A stretch of 64,000 nt of DNA from positions 3,109,752 through 3,173,751 of the forward strand of contig NC_005085.1 of NCBI RefSeq assembly GCF_000007705.1, given 5' to 3'. Shown here piece by piece: positions 34,780 through 45,420 of this stretch. A program made the position numbers and the translations under genes. The stretch is from Chromobacterium violaceum ATCC 12472. Lineage in GTDB: Bacteria > Pseudomonadota > Gammaproteobacteria > Burkholderiales > Chromobacteriaceae. Each line of letters opens with the position of its first letter. Position 1 is the first letter of the stretch. A model generated the notes under the pieces. It worked only from the letters and a program-made list of their open reading frames with translations. It ran no database searches and was not told the origin of the DNA.

Positions 34780-36684
34780 CTGGATCAAGCCGGCACCGTT
34801 GTCGAGCCCTCCGGCACCCAGCTTGACCGCGCCGTCGCTGCCCAGCACGCCGCCTTCGTTATTCAGCTGCTGGCGCGCGTCGACGGACGCCGACAGGACG
34901 CCGACCAGCCGCCCCTGGCGGTTGTCCAGTTGTGCCGCCTGCGCGTCCAGCCGGCCGTCGCTGGCGATGCGGCCCTGTTCGCGGTTGTCGAGCGCGTCCG
35001 CGCTCAGGCGCAGCGCGCCGGCGCCGGCATGGCTGATCTCGCCGCCGCGGTTGTCCAGATTGCCGCTTTGCAGCTTCAGATCATGGCCGGCGCTGGCAAG
35101 CACGCCCTGGCGGTTATCGGTGGAACCGTTGATGCGCCAGGCCGAGTCGGCTTGCCCGCTCTGCACGATCTTGCCCTGGCTGTTGTCCAGCGCGCCCAGT
35201 TGCAGGTCGACCTGGGTGGCTGCGAGCTGGCCGCTACGGTTGTCGAGCTGGCCATCGATGGTGAGTCGGGCGGCGCCGGCAGCGCTCAGCCGGGCCTGCT
35301 GCGCGTTCACGTCGCCGGCGGCGCGGATGTCCAGCGCGCCGTGGCTGGCGCTGACCGTGGCTTGGGACAGGTCGGCCTGGCCAGCCTTCAGACTGACGTC
35401 GCCGCCGGCCAGCAGTTGGCCGCTGGCTTGCAGTGCGCCGGCGCTGGTCACCGCCAGCCGGCCGTGCTCGGTCAGCTTGCCATCGGCCAGGGCCCCCGCC
35501 GCCAGCGCGCCGTCCCCCTGCAGCGAGCCTGTGTTCAACGTAAGGTCGCCGCCGGCGCTGAGCGCCTGGTGCAGGGCGGTCTGGCCGGCGATATCGGCCT
35601 GGATCGAACCCTCGGCGCGGGTGACGCCGTCATGTCGCAATTGGCCATCCGCCTGCAGAATCAGGTTCTGCTGACTGTGGGTCTGGCCGCGCAGGACCAG
35701 GTCGCCGGCGCTGGTCAGCTGCAGATCGCCAGCCTGGGCCGCCATGGTGCCCAGCTGGTTGACGCCAACCCCCTTCTCGGTGCCCACCAGCTTGATCGCG
35801 TTGGCGTACATGCCGCCCAGCTGCGCCACGTCCAGCGCGAAAGCCGGGGCGTCGCTCGGGCTGGCCGCCAACGGCTGGGCCGCCAGCGTGGCGGTGTCCA
35901 CCTGGTTGCGGCCCAGCACCAGGTCCAGCTTCTGCGCGTACAGATTGGCGTTGATCGACACCGCCCGGCTGATGATGGCGAAGCTGTCGACATTGGCGGC
36001 GTTGAGGCCGGCGCCGTCTATGCTAACGCGGCCGCCGGCCACCTGGTAGCCGGTCAGCTCGCCCTGGGCGTTCAGTTGCGGCGTGCCGGTGGTCAGCGTG
36101 GCCTGCTGAGTATTGATGAAGCCGCAGCCGCTGCAGGTGATGCCCCAGGGGTTGGCGATCACCACCTGCGCGCGCTGGCCGGCCACTTCCAGATAGCCGC
36201 GCAGCTGCGACGGATTGGGCTGCGTCACTTCGTTGAGGATGATGCGGGCGCTGCCGTTCTTCAGATTGGGGTTGCCGCTGATGTAGCCGGCCAGCTGGGT
36301 ATTGACCAGAGTGGCGCTGTTGTTGAGCAGCGCGCCGCCGGGGCCGACATTGAACTGCTGGTACTGGTTGTGCGATACGCCGGCGGCGGTCGGCGCAGCG
36401 ATCTGCACCACCGGCAAGCCGTTGGCCGACTGGATCACGCCCGGTTGCTTGCCTGCCGCGGCGTTGGGATCAGCGATGATGTCGGCCGCCAAGGCGCTGC
36501 TGCCCAGCCCCAGGCCGATCAGCAGCACGCTCAGGCGCAGCGAGAATGCCTTGCACGCCGCCGCCAGCGTAGCGGCGACGCCCTCGGCGCCATTGCCCTT
36601 GCCCTGTCCGCAGGCATCCTCCTGCACCACCATCAGTTGGCCGCGGGATTGGTTGAAGATGATCCGATAAAGGTGTTTGTTCAT
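29563..36684 (-). CDS. cdiA: CdiA/FhaB-like adhesin, N-terminal part ending at a premature amber codon
   Basis: 2373 residues. It starts with an extended signal peptide (MNKHLYRIIFNQSRGQLMVV, then a hydrophobic stretch ending SSALAAD), followed by a TPS secretion domain with GNPNL and NPWGITCSGCGFIN, which the TpsB partner recognises. After ~550 residues of FHA repeats come ten and a half of the 164-residue units. It ends at TAG (29563-29565) where every sibling unit has CAG (SNQAGEIYAQ), so one C-to-T change truncated a ~6218-residue protein. The truncated product could still be secreted as a filament without receptor or toxin domains. It lies 36 bp after cdiB in one operon. Confidence 0.9.
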   Translation of the reverse strand: MNKHLYRIIFNQSRGQLMVVQEDACGQGKGNGAEGVAATLAAACKAFSLRLSVLLIGLGLGSSALAADIIADPNAAAGKQPGVIQSANGLPVVQIAAPTAAGVSHNQYQQFNVGPGGALLNNSATLVNTQLAGYISGNPNLKNGSARIILNEVTQPNPSQLRGYLEVAGQRAQVVIANPWGITCSGCGFINTQQATLTTGTPQLNAQGELTGYQVAGGRVSIDGAGLNAANVDSFAIISRAVSINANLYAQKLDLVLGRNQVDTATLAAQPLAASPSDAPAFALDVAQLGGMYANAIKLVGTEKGVGVNQLGTMAAQAGDLQLTSAGDLVLRGQTHSQQNLILQADGQLRHDGVTRAEGSIQADIAGQTALHQALSAGGDLTLNTGSLQGDGALAAGALADGKLTEHGRLAVTSAGALQASGQLLAGGDVSLKAGQADLSQATVSASHGALDIRAAGDVNAQQARLSAAGAARLTIDGQLDNRSGQLAATQVDLQLGALDNSQGKIVQSGQADSAWRINGSTDNRQGVLASAGHDLKLQSGNLDNRGGEISHAGAGALRLSADALDNREQGRIASDGRLDAQAAQLDNRQGRLVGVLSASVDARQQLNNEGGVLGSDGAVKLGAGGLDNGAGLIQSGQDLQLTANSLTNADKGQILALGKDAASKVDVSGELHNQGKVAGNADLTVNAASIDNSKGTLQAAAGLNLTKQTSLTNDGGHIASQSLKLNADSLSNQAGEIYAQQQLSSQLKTLDNAKGSVIGGQGVDLTVTDQLHNDGVVGSDGQVKLTAGALENAAGTIQSGKDLQLTAASLTNADKGQILALGKDAASKVDVSGELHNQGKLAGNADLTVNAATIDNAKGTLQAANHLELNKQSSLTNDDGHIAGQSLTLKADSLSNKSGELYAQGQLTSQLKTLDNSQGSLIGGQGVDLTVADSLHNDGVVGSDGQVKLNAGALENAAGTIQSGKDLQLTASSLTNADKGQILALGKDAASTVDVSGELHNQGKVAGNADLTVNAASIDNSKGTLQAAAGLNLTKQSSLINDGGHITSQSLKLNADSLSNQAGEIYAQQQLTSQLKTLDNAKGSVIGGQGVDLTVTDSLRNDGVVGSDGQVKLTAGALENAAGTIQSGKDLQLTAASLTNANKGQILALGKDAASKVDVSGELHNQGKLAGNADLTVNAASIDNSKGTLQAASHLELSKQSSLTNDGGHIAGQSLMLNADSLSNQAGEIYAQQQLSSTLKTLNNAQGSLIGGQGVDLTVFDQLHNDGVLGSDGQVKLSAGTLENAAGTIQSGKDLQLTASSLSNADKGQILVLGKDAASKVDVSGELHNQGKLAGNADLTVNAASIDNSKGTLQAAAGLNLTKQSSLINDGGHITSQSLKLNADSLSNQAGEIYAQQQLTSQLKTLDNAKGSVIGGQGVDLTVTDSLRNDGVVGSDGQVKLTAGALENAAGTIQSGKDLQLTAASLTNANKGQILALGKDAASKVDVSGELHNQGKLAGNADLTVNAASIDNSKGTLQAASHLELSKQSSLTNDGGHIAGQSLMLNADSLSNQAGEIYAQQQLSSTLKTLNNAQGSLIGGQGVDLTVFDQLHNDGVLGSDGQVKLSAGTLENAAGTIQSGKDLQLTASSLSNADKGQILVLGKDAASKVDVSGELHNQGKLAGNADLTVNAASIDNSKGTLQAASHLELSKQTSLINDGGHIASQSLKLNADSLSNQTGEIYAQQQLSSQLKTLDNAKGSVIGGQGVDLTVTDQLHNDGVVGSDGQVKLSVGTLENAAGTIQSGKDLQLSASSLTNADKGQILALGKDAASKVGVSGELRNQGKLAGNADLTVNAASIDNSKGTLQAASHLELSKQSSLINDGGHIAGQSLKLNADSLSNQAGEIYAQQQLSSTLKTLNNAQGSLIGGQGVDLTVADSLHNDGVVGSDGQVKLNAGALENAAGTIQSGKDLQLTASSLTNADKGQILALGKDAASTVDVSGELHNQGKVAGNADLTVNAASIDNSKGTLQAAAGLNLTKQSSLINDGGHITSQSLKLNADSLSNQAGEIYAQQQLSSQLKTLDNAKGSVIGGQGVDLTVTDQLHNDGVVGSDGQVKLTAGALENAAGTIQSGKDLQLTAASLTNAEKGQILALGKDAASKVDVSGELHNQGKLAGNADLTVNAATIDNAKGTLQAANHLELSKQSSLTNDDGHIAGQSLTLKADSLSNKSGELYAQGQLTSQLKTLDNSQGSLIGGQGVDLTVADSLHNDGVVGSDGQVKLSAGTLDNAAGTIQSGKDLQLTAASLTNADKGQILALGKDAASTVDVSGELHNQGKLAGNADLTVNAASIDNSKGTLQAASHLELSKQSSLINDGGHIAGQSLKLNADSLSN

Positions 36685-36720
36685 GATGTCAGCTCAATAA
36701 GACGGGACAGGGCAGCGGGC

Positions 36721-38409
36721 TCACCACTGCGCGGTGATCGAGAAATGGGTGATGGCGGGACGATCCCAGCCCTGCGGCTGGTGCAGCGCGCGCTCGTGGC
36801 TGAGTTCGGCGGACAGATGGCCGCCCAGGCTCAGGCGCAGGCCGGCGGCCCAGCCGGACAGGCTGCGGTCCGGGCCGGCGTCGTAAGCCGGGCGGGCGAT
36901 CTGGCCGGCGTCCAACCCCAGGTAGGGCTCCAGCGCCAAGCCTTGCAGCTGCGGCAGCGGCCAACTCAGCTCGTTGCGCAGGTAATAGCCGCTCTGCCCC
37001 ACCAGCGTACTGGTATTGAAGCCGCGCACGCTGCCGCGGCCGCCGATGGCGAACTGCTCGCTGGACATCAGCAGGTCCGGGCTGTACTGGCCGCGCAGCT
37101 CGCTGCTCCAGCGCAGCGTCTGCGACGCGATATGCAGCGGCAGCTGCAGCGCCAGCCGGCCCTGGTACAGCTGGTGGCGGGCGGTCGGGCCGCCCTGCGC
37201 CGCCAGCGTATCCGGCTGCGCGCCCCAGGCGCCGATGCCGCGCTGGTAGCTGATCGAGCCATCCAGCACCGCCTCGCCCAGATACTGGCGATGGCTGAGC
37301 TCCAGCCCGGCGATGGTCAGGTCGCGCCGCTGCTGCGCCACCTCGGCATCCTCGACGAAGCTGCGCGACGCCTTGCGCGTCAGGCTCAGCTTCAGTTCGG
37401 TCTTGCCGCTCTGATTGCGCCGCAGCAGCCGCGATAGCGACAGCAGGGTGTTGCGGCTGTGGCCGCTGGAGGTGAAGCTCTGGTTCACTCCCTGCACCGT
37501 CTGGTGGTAGGCGAAGCCGCTGTAGCTGAAAAAACCGGTCCAGTTGCCCAGCGGCAGCAGCCAGGACAGCGACGCCGACTGGCTCAGCGGATGCGCCAGA
37601 TGCTCGGCGTCCTGGCTCCAGGACAGCGACAGCGCGTCGTTGAGGCCGGTGGCGCCGCCTAGCGTCAGGCTGCCGGAGGTTTGCAGCCGTCCGGTGGCGT
37701 TCTGGCCGGAATCGTCCAGCGACAGCAGGCCTGACAGCAGACGGCCGCCGCCGCGGTCCACCACCACGTCGCTTTCGCCCGGCGCGTCGGCCGGCGTCAG
37801 CTCCATCGTCGCCTGCTGGCCCGGCACCCGGCCCAACTGCTCCAGGCCCTGTTCCAGGTCGCGCACATTGAGGATGTCGCCGGCCACGGCCGGGAAAGCG
37901 CTGCGCAGGCCGATGTCGCTGCCGCCCGCTTTCAGCTGGATCGCGTGGATACGGCCGGGCACCACCGCCAGCCGCAGTTGGCCGCCGCGCAGGTTCTGTT
38001 CCGGCAGGTAGACCCGGCTGGTGACGAAGCCACGCGCCACCATCTCGTTGGTGAGCGCTGCCGTCAGGCCGTTGATCCGGGCCAGGTCGACGCAGCCGGC
38101 CAGGCCGGCGTCAGCCAGCGGCTGCAGCCAGGCCAGCCAGCCGGCGGGCGCACCTTCCAGCGACACCCGGCTCAGAGTAAAACAGTGCTGCGCATCGGAA
38201 GCGGGAAGAGCTGTCTGCGGTGATGTCGCCGGCGTTGGGGAGAACACATCCGGCCGCTGTTGCAGCTCCTGGCGGCGTTGCTCCAGCTGTTGTTGCTGAT
38301 GGCGGAGTTGTTGGTCGTTCTGTTGCAGCACCGCGTCCGGCACGGTAGCGGCGGCCCAGGCGGGAAAGAGCAAGCCGCCCATGCAGGCGGCCTTTATGAC
38401 AAAGTTCAT
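36721..38409 (-). CDS. cdiB: TpsB/CdiB outer-membrane transporter (ShlB/FhaC/HecB family)
   Basis: 562 residues: signal peptide (MNFVIKAACMGGLLFPAWAAA), a Gln-rich plug-helix linker, a POTRA region from about residue 75 (CFTLSRVSLEGAP ... NGLTAALTNEMVARGFVTSRVYLPEQ), then a 16-strand-type barrel with the conserved lid-loop motif VRGF (GGRGSVRGFNTST) and a terminal aromatic (ITAQW). It secretes the adjacent CdiA/FhaB protein. The ribosome site before ATG 38409 is weak; a later ATG ten codons in would lose the signal's positive charge. First gene of the operon. Confidence 0.93.
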   Translation of the reverse strand: MNFVIKAACMGGLLFPAWAAATVPDAVLQQNDQQLRHQQQQLEQRRQELQQRPDVFSPTPATSPQTALPASDAQHCFTLSRVSLEGAPAGWLAWLQPLADAGLAGCVDLARINGLTAALTNEMVARGFVTSRVYLPEQNLRGGQLRLAVVPGRIHAIQLKAGGSDIGLRSAFPAVAGDILNVRDLEQGLEQLGRVPGQQATMELTPADAPGESDVVVDRGGGRLLSGLLSLDDSGQNATGRLQTSGSLTLGGATGLNDALSLSWSQDAEHLAHPLSQSASLSWLLPLGNWTGFFSYSGFAYHQTVQGVNQSFTSSGHSRNTLLSLSRLLRRNQSGKTELKLSLTRKASRSFVEDAEVAQQRRDLTIAGLELSHRQYLGEAVLDGSISYQRGIGAWGAQPDTLAAQGGPTARHQLYQGRLALQLPLHIASQTLRWSSELRGQYSPDLLMSSEQFAIGGRGSVRGFNTSTLVGQSGYYLRNELSWPLPQLQGLALEPYLGLDAGQIARPAYDAGPDRSLSGWAAGLRLSLGGHLSAELSHERALHQPQGWDRPAITHFSITAQW

Positions 38410-38438
38410 CGCGGCAATCAGAGTGAATATTTAAAATT

Positions 38439-38467
38439 ATTAAAAATACTGCCGCAAATATTAACAA
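38439..38467 (-). promoter_or_regulatory. possible sigma-70 promoter of cdiBA
   Basis: TTGTTA (38462-38467), 17 bp, TTTAAT (38439-38444) on the minus strand. It lies in a markedly AT-rich stretch (about 38,430-38,620) that contrasts with the GC-rich surroundings and could be a target for H-NS-like silencing. The rest of the 500-bp gap to sdaA shows no gene. Confidence 0.3.
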
Positions 38468-38918
38468 TTTGATTACATTTCCGATTACGTAAAATTACTT
38501 ATTTTCTTGGCAAGAGATTGATAAATCTAAGATCGCATAATTCTAATGACATAAATTTCAGAAAAATTCAAAAAATGGCCGTTTCATTCCAAAATGACAA
38601 AGGGTTTTTTTGGGCAAAAATACGACAACCTCTCTGACGCCGAATCCCGCTTGCTCCCATGACCTGACGCTGCCCCCGCGCAATCCCATAAAAAACAATG
38701 ACATATTCCAAATAAGACCATATTCTCGACAGGGTGGTGCGGGATTGCGCTCTGCGGTAATCTGCCGACGAGCCAGCCAGGCTACTCGCCTGCGGCGCAA
38801 TCATCCGCCGCCCGCGCACCCTCGCCCGGCAACCATTACAATACAAACTAAGAGACGCCTCGCGGCGCCCGACAACAACCTGGCCCGAGCCGGGAATTTC
38901 CCTTAGAGAAGCATTACC

Positions 38919-40319
38919 ATGGCAATCAGTGTTTTCGACCTGTTCAAAATCGGCATCGGCCCGTCCAGCTCCCACACCGTGGGCCCGATGCGCGCCGCCC
39001 GCCAATTCATCAGCCGCCTGGAAAAGGACGGCCAGCTGGACGCCACTGTCCGCGTCAGCGCCGAGATGTTCGGTTCGCTGGGCGCCACCGGCAAGGGCCA
39101 CGGCACCGATGTGGCGGTGCTGCTGGGCCTGCAGGGCGAGCAACCTGACCTGGTCGACACCGATGCAGTGGACGGCATGCTGGCCGCCATCCGCGAGCAG
39201 CGCAAACTGAAGCTGCTGGGCAAGCGCGAGATCGATTTCGTCGAAAGCGAGCACCTGATCCTGCACAAAAAGAAAACCCTGCCCTACCACCCCAACGGCA
39301 TGATCTTCGAGGCCTTCGACGCCGCCGGCGAAAGCCTGTCCAAGCGCGCCTACTATTCGGTAGGCGGCGGCTTCGTGGTCGACGAAGCGGCGATCGACGC
39401 CGGCTTCGTCCCGCCGGGCGTCACCGAGCTGAAGCACCCGTTCAAGAGCGCGGCCGAGCTGTTGGCGCTGTGCCAGCGCCACGGCAAGAGCATCAGCCAG
39501 ATCATGCTGGAGAACGAGCTGTCCTGGCGCAGCGAGGAAGAAGTGCGCGCCGGCCTGCTCAACATCTGGAACGTGATGCAGGCCTGCGTGAAGCGCGGCT
39601 GCGAACGCGAAGGCATCCTGCCGGGCGGCATGAAGGTGAAGCGCCGCGCCGCCGACATGCACCGCAAACTGCTGGCTTCTCCGGAAGCCGCGATGCGCGA
39701 CCCGCTGACGGTGATGGACTGGGTGAACCTGTACGCCTTGGCCGTGAATGAAGAAAACGCCGCCGGCGGCCGTGTGGTGACCGCTCCGACCAATGGCGCC
39801 GCCGGCATCATCCCGGCCGTGATGCACTACTACGCCCGCTTCGTGCCGGGCGCCAGCGACGACGGCATCGTCCGCTTCCTGCTGACCGCCGGCGCCATCG
39901 GCATCCTGTTCAAGCTGAACGCGTCCATTTCCGGCGCCGAAGTCGGCTGCCAGGGCGAAGTGGGTTCGGCTTGCTCGATGGCCGCCGGCGCGCTGTGCGA
40001 AGTGATGGGCGGCACGCCGGAACAAGTGGAAAACGCCGCGGAGATCGGCATGGAGCACAATCTGGGCCTGACCTGCGACCCGGTGGGCGGCCTGGTGCAA
40101 GTGCCCTGCATCGAGCGCAACGCGATGGCTTCGGTGAAGGCGATCAACGCGGTGCGGATGGCGCTGCGCGGCGACGGCCAGCACTTCGTGTCGCTGGACC
40201 GCGTGATCAAGACCATGCGCGACACCGGCATGGACATGAGCACCAAGTACAAGGAAACCGCGCGCGGCGGCCTGGCGATCAATGTGATCGAGGTGCCGGT
40301 CAACATCGTCGAGTGCTGA
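38919..40319 (+). CDS. sdaA: L-serine dehydratase (single-chain, iron-sulfur)
   Basis: Deaminates L-serine to pyruvate and ammonia in the cytoplasm. 466 residues, the usual length for the fused alpha-beta form. It has [21 protein letters not shown] at the N-terminus, [13 protein letters not shown], and the Cys-containing iron-sulfur region [25 protein letters not shown], with a further Cys in [19 protein letters not shown]. Start ATG at 38919. Followed by a strong terminator, so monocistronic. Confidence 0.95.
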   Translation: MAISVFDLFKIGIGPSSSHTVGPMRAARQFISRLEKDGQLDATVRVSAEMFGSLGATGKGHGTDVAVLLGLQGEQPDLVDTDAVDGMLAAIREQRKLKLLGKREIDFVESEHLILHKKKTLPYHPNGMIFEAFDAAGESLSKRAYYSVGGGFVVDEAAIDAGFVPPGVTELKHPFKSAAELLALCQRHGKSISQIMLENELSWRSEEEVRAGLLNIWNVMQACVKRGCEREGILPGGMKVKRRAADMHRKLLASPEAAMRDPLTVMDWVNLYALAVNEENAAGGRVVTAPTNGAAGIIPAVMHYYARFVPGASDDGIVRFLLTAGAIGILFKLNASISGAEVGCQGEVGSACSMAAGALCEVMGGTPEQVENAAEIGMEHNLGLTCDPVGGLVQVPCIERNAMASVKAINAVRMALRGDGQHFVSLDRVIKTMRDTGMDMSTKYKETARGGLAINVIEVPVNIVEC

Positions 40320-40333
40320 CCCCAGCTCTAAGC

Positions 40334-40367
40334 AAAAAAAGCCGCGGCGAAAACCGCGGCTTTTTTT
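40334..40367 (+). terminator. terminator of sdaA
   Basis: A-tract, GCCGCGG stem, 6-nt loop, CCGCGGC, then seven T's, 14 bp past the stop codon. Confidence 0.92.
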
Positions 40368-40431
40368 ATTGGCTAAGCTCCGGCCCGCTGGCACACTGTG
40401 GCCTGTCCCACCCACACCCGAGCCTCATTCC

Positions 40432-40959
40432 GTGCACTCACTAGACATAGAAACGCCGCGCCTGCTGCTGCACCCGCTGCAGGAAAGCGACGCCCCCTTC
40501 ATCCTGGAGCTGGTCAATGAACCGGCCTTCCTCGCCAATATCGGCGACAAGGATGTGCATGACCTGGCCGGCGCGCGCAACTACATCGAAAAAGGCCCGC
40601 AGGCCAGCTACCGCCAGCACGGCCACGGCCTGTTGATGGTGGCGCTGCGCGACAACGGCGAACCGGTCGGCATCTGCGGCCTGGTCAAGCGCGACAGCCT
40701 GCCCTACCCCGACATCGGCTACGCCTTCTTGCAACGCCACTGGGGCCGCGGCTACGCCAGCGAAGCCGGCGCCGCCTGCCTGGAACACGGCCGGAACGCG
40801 CTGGGCATCATCTGCGTTGTCGGCATCACCGCGCCGCACAACCAGGGCTCGATCCGGGTGCTGGAAAAACTGGGCCTGGTCTACGACCGCACGCTGGACC
40901 TGCCTGGCATAGACGGCCCCAGCCTGTATTTCGTCCCTTCCGGCTCCGAACCGGGCTGA
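40432..40959 (+). CDS. GNAT-family N-acetyltransferase (RimJ/RimL type)
   Basis: 175-residue acetyltransferase of the Acetyltransf_3 kind: ETPRLLLHPLQESDAPFILEL at the start, the PVGICGL strand, acetyl-CoA loop QRHWGRGYASEAG, and N-x-x-S-I-R-V-L-E-K-L-G near the end. The acceptor is unknown. The GTG at 40432 is chosen because the longer frame would start inside the sdaA terminator (TTG 40369); no strong ribosome site is seen. Confidence 0.82.
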   Translation: MHSLDIETPRLLLHPLQESDAPFILELVNEPAFLANIGDKDVHDLAGARNYIEKGPQASYRQHGHGLLMVALRDNGEPVGICGLVKRDSLPYPDIGYAFLQRHWGRGYASEAGAACLEHGRNALGIICVVGITAPHNQGSIRVLEKLGLVYDRTLDLPGIDGPSLYFVPSGSEPG

Positions 40960-40974
40960 GGACGCTTCAGACGC

Positions 40975-41002
40975 AAAAAAACCGGGCCAAGGCCCGGTTT
41001 TT
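40975..41002. terminator. bidirectional terminator between the GNAT gene and speA
   Basis: AAACCGGGCC-AA-GGCCCGGTTT with A and T tracts on either side; serves both converging genes. Confidence 0.88.
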
Positions 41003-41021
41003 CAATACGCGGATGCGGAAA

Positions 41022-42902
<1,881 letters not shown>

Positions 42903-43043
42903 GAGTTTTCCTCTCAGAACTTATGATGGATAACCCCGCTCCTTAGTGCACGGCTTTCGGGCTCTACAGCTTTTATGTGGGCCTGGGATGTCGGAGCGAA
43001 ACAGAATGAATTGTTAGTTGTTGCATAGCGCAAACGAGCGCGG

Positions 43044-43071
43044 ATTATAACAACATCTCGCTGATTGACAA
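43044..43071 (-). promoter_or_regulatory. sigma-70 promoter of speA
   Basis: TTGTCA (43066-43071), 16 bp, perfect TATAAT (43044-43049) on the minus strand. The predicted start near 43036 gives a ~134-nt leader. Confidence 0.7.
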
Positions 43072-43210
43072 GTAAAAAAATGTACCCGCTCGCACACGCC
43101 CAAACCGCACGCGCTCCCCGCCCGCGCCCTTTGTCCGCCCGTCGAAAAAATCAAGGCAAACAAAACAAAGGATTGCGCGCCTCCGCCAGGCGCAGCCATG
43201 ACATCCGGCA

Positions 43211-43243
43211 CCGCCGCGGCCATGCGCCCGGCGGCGTTTTTTT
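43211..43243 (+). terminator. terminator-like hairpin upstream of astE
   Basis: CGCCGC (43212-43217), 13-nt loop, GCGGCG (43231-43236) and seven T's. It ends 130 bp before the astE start with no complete gene before it on this strand, so it may attenuate a leader transcript or end a small RNA. Confidence 0.5.
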
Positions 43244-43374
43244 CGGCAAACGGCAAGCTTTTTAACCAGATTCGCAACACTGCCCGCCCGCCGCCGCCGC
43301 GCCGCGACATGACCGGACGGCGGGCCGAGATTACAATCGGACATCACACACCGTCTTCAATCGATAGCCACGCC

Positions 43375-44376
43375 ATGACGCACAGCCCATCCTTCCTGCA
43401 ACACGCGCTCTCCTCTTCCGATACCCGCGCCGAATGGCCACTGCCCGGCGGCCTGGCCGCCCGCTGGCTGGCGCCGGGCTGCGTGGAGCTGAATGGCGAC
43501 GCCCGCGGCGCCGACTCCGTCCTGCTGTCCTGCGGCGTGCACGGCAATGAAACCGCGCCCATCGAAGTGGTGGACGGCATGCTGACAGACATCGCCGCGG
43601 GACAGCTGGCGCTGAACTGCCGCCTGCTGGTGATGTTCGCCAACCTGGACGCGATCCGGCAGGGCGTGCGTTACGGCAATTACGACATGAACCGGCTGTT
43701 CAACGGCGCCCACGCCAGACACCCCGAATTGCCCGAGTCCGTCCGCGCCGCCGAACTGGAAACGTTGGCGGCGGAATTTTTCGCCGGCGCACGGGCGCGC
43801 AAGCTGCACTACGACCTGCACACCGCCATTCGCGGATCGGTTTTCGAGAAATTCGCCATTTACCCGTTTCTTCATGACGGCCGCACCCACAAGCGCGAAC
43901 AGCTGGCCTGGCTGCAGCGCTGCGGCATCGAAGCCGTATTGCTGCACACCCAGCCGGCCAACACCTTCAGCTACTTCACCAGCCAATATTGCGAGGCGGA
44001 CGCCTTTACCCTGGAGCTGGGCAAGGCCCGTCCATTCGGACAAAACGACTTGAGCCGCTTCTCCGGCATCGATGGCGCGCTGCGCGGCCTGCTGTCAAAC
44101 CCGCAAGCCAACGTTCCCGACCTGGACGAGGACAAGTTGCCGCTGTTCAGGGCGAAATACGACCTGGTCAAACACAGCGAAGCCTTCAAGCTGAACCTGG
44201 CGGACAGCGTCGAAAACTTCACCCTGCTGCCGGACGGCATGCTGATCGCCGAGGACGGCGCCGTCCGCTATCAGGCGACAGGCGGCGAGGAGCGCATCCT
44301 GTTCCCCAATCCAGCCGTCAAGCCCGGCCTGCGCGCCGGCATCGTGGTGGAGCCCGCCCGCTTGCCAAGCCGTTAG
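43375..44376 (+). CDS. astE: succinylglutamate desuccinylase
   Basis: Zinc hydrolase that releases succinate and glutamate in the last step of the arginine succinyltransferase pathway. 333 residues. Zinc ligands H56 and E59 in GVHGNE, and a later His in HYDLHTAIR; a Glu in FTLELGKARPFG is the likely catalytic base. The ATG at 43375 gives the family N-terminus; the frame is open further upstream but there it crosses the terminator-like hairpin. The other ast genes are not adjacent. Confidence 0.93.
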   Translation: MTHSPSFLQHALSSSDTRAEWPLPGGLAARWLAPGCVELNGDARGADSVLLSCGVHGNETAPIEVVDGMLTDIAAGQLALNCRLLVMFANLDAIRQGVRYGNYDMNRLFNGAHARHPELPESVRAAELETLAAEFFAGARARKLHYDLHTAIRGSVFEKFAIYPFLHDGRTHKREQLAWLQRCGIEAVLLHTQPANTFSYFTSQYCEADAFTLELGKARPFGQNDLSRFSGIDGALRGLLSNPQANVPDLDEDKLPLFRAKYDLVKHSEAFKLNLADSVENFTLLPDGMLIAEDGAVRYQATGGEERILFPNPAVKPGLRAGIVVEPARLPSR

Positions 44377-44407
44377 CGCGAGGAGACCATCCATCTGCCT
44401 GGCAAAC

Positions 44408-44444
44408 AAAAAGGCACCGCCTCCTTGTCGAAGCCGGTGCCTTT
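44408..44444. terminator. bidirectional terminator between astE and flgL
   Basis: AAAGGCACCG ... CGGTGCCTTT with a 15-nt loop between the converging genes; ends the flagellar transcript from the right. Confidence 0.75.
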
Positions 44445-44470
44445 CCGCCCCTGCGGAACCGGGCAAATAC

Positions 44471-45400
44471 TCAGCCTGAGATATAACTGAACAGCGAGAG
44501 CTGGGAAACCTGGGCGTAAGTTTTCTGGGTATACTGCAAGGAAGTCTGGGTCAGGGTGAAGTTGGAGATGGCCTTGGCCATGTCGACATTCTGCAAATCG
44601 CCGATCGCGCTATTGTATTGCAGGTCCAGGCTGCCGCTCATCCCCTGCAGGGTTTCGTTTTCCTGCTCGCGCGAGCCGACCGAGGCCTGGGCGATCGACA
44701 GTTGCTGGGTCGCATTGCTGATCTGGTTGATGATGGTGCTGATCTGCGAGGGGAAATTGGCCGGCTTGGGATTCTGTCCCAGCAGATCGTACAGATTGGC
44801 CAGCGCGTCGAAAGTGGCGGTGGGGCTTCCGCCGGGAATGCCGAACACCACATTGCCGGGATCGGAAATCGTCATGGTGCGCGATGCGCTCACCTGCACG
44901 CTGCGCTGTCCGTTGTCGCCATTATACGTCGTCACCGGCGGCGAAGCATTCATGTTCACCGAGAACGGGGCCGTGGTCACGGCATTGCCGCTGAAAAGAA
45001 AATTCCCGTTGCCGTCGGTGGCGTTGGCGTAGCCGGTCAACTCGGAGATGCCCTCCGCAACCGTCTTTTGAAGCTGCTGCAGCTGGGTAGGAGACAGCGA
45101 GCTGTTGTTAGCGTAAATCGCCTGGCTCTTCATCGCCCCCATCAGATTGACGACGTTTTGCAAAGTCGAATCGGAAAGCGACAGCCAGGAGGATACCGCC
45201 TGGGTATTCTTGCCGTACTGGGTGTTCTGCCCGCTGGAGGAGTTGAGCAATTCGATGCGGGCGGCGGCCACCGGATCGTCCGCCGGCGTCACCACGCGCT
45301 TGCCGGTATCGATCTGCATATTAAGTTGAAGCAGATCCGACTGCAGCGCCGACATATTATTGACGCCGGACTGGTATAGGGTGTTTGAACTGATGCGCAT
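44471..45400 (-). CDS. flgL: flagellar hook-filament junction protein FlgL
   Basis: HAP3, second junction protein between hook and filament. 309 residues, with flagellin-like ends: MRISSNTLYQSGVNNMSALQSDLL at the N-terminus and DMAKAISNFTLTQTSLQYTQKTYAQV at the C-terminus, which form the D0/D1 coiled coils. Last gene of the flgB-L cluster, 20 bp after flgK. Confidence 0.95.
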   Translation of the reverse strand: MRISSNTLYQSGVNNMSALQSDLLQLNMQIDTGKRVVTPADDPVAAARIELLNSSSGQNTQYGKNTQAVSSWLSLSDSTLQNVVNLMGAMKSQAIYANNSSLSPTQLQQLQKTVAEGISELTGYANATDGNGNFLFSGNAVTTAPFSVNMNASPPVTTYNGDNGQRSVQVSASRTMTISDPGNVVFGIPGGSPTATFDALANLYDLLGQNPKPANFPSQISTIINQISNATQQLSIAQASVGSREQENETLQGMSGSLDLQYNSAIGDLQNVDMAKAISNFTLTQTSLQYTQKTYAQVSQLSLFSYISG

Positions 45401-45420
45401 ATTCGTGCTCCTTCACCAAA

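Noticed and set aside
33796-37437. 1213-codon open frame on the plus strand, and many similar 100-580-codon frames opposite the adhesin
   Set aside because: These are antisense shadows of the repetitive, GC-rich adhesin genes; they repeat with the same 492-bp period and resemble no protein.
38568-40415. 615-codon minus-strand frame
   Set aside because: Antisense to sdaA, His/Gln/Ala-rich translation typical of a shadow.
43065-43093. Plus-strand promoter beginning TTGACA opposite the speA promoter
   Set aside because: No acceptable -10 box follows at 16-18 bp; the region is better explained by the minus-strand TTGTCA/TATAAT promoter.
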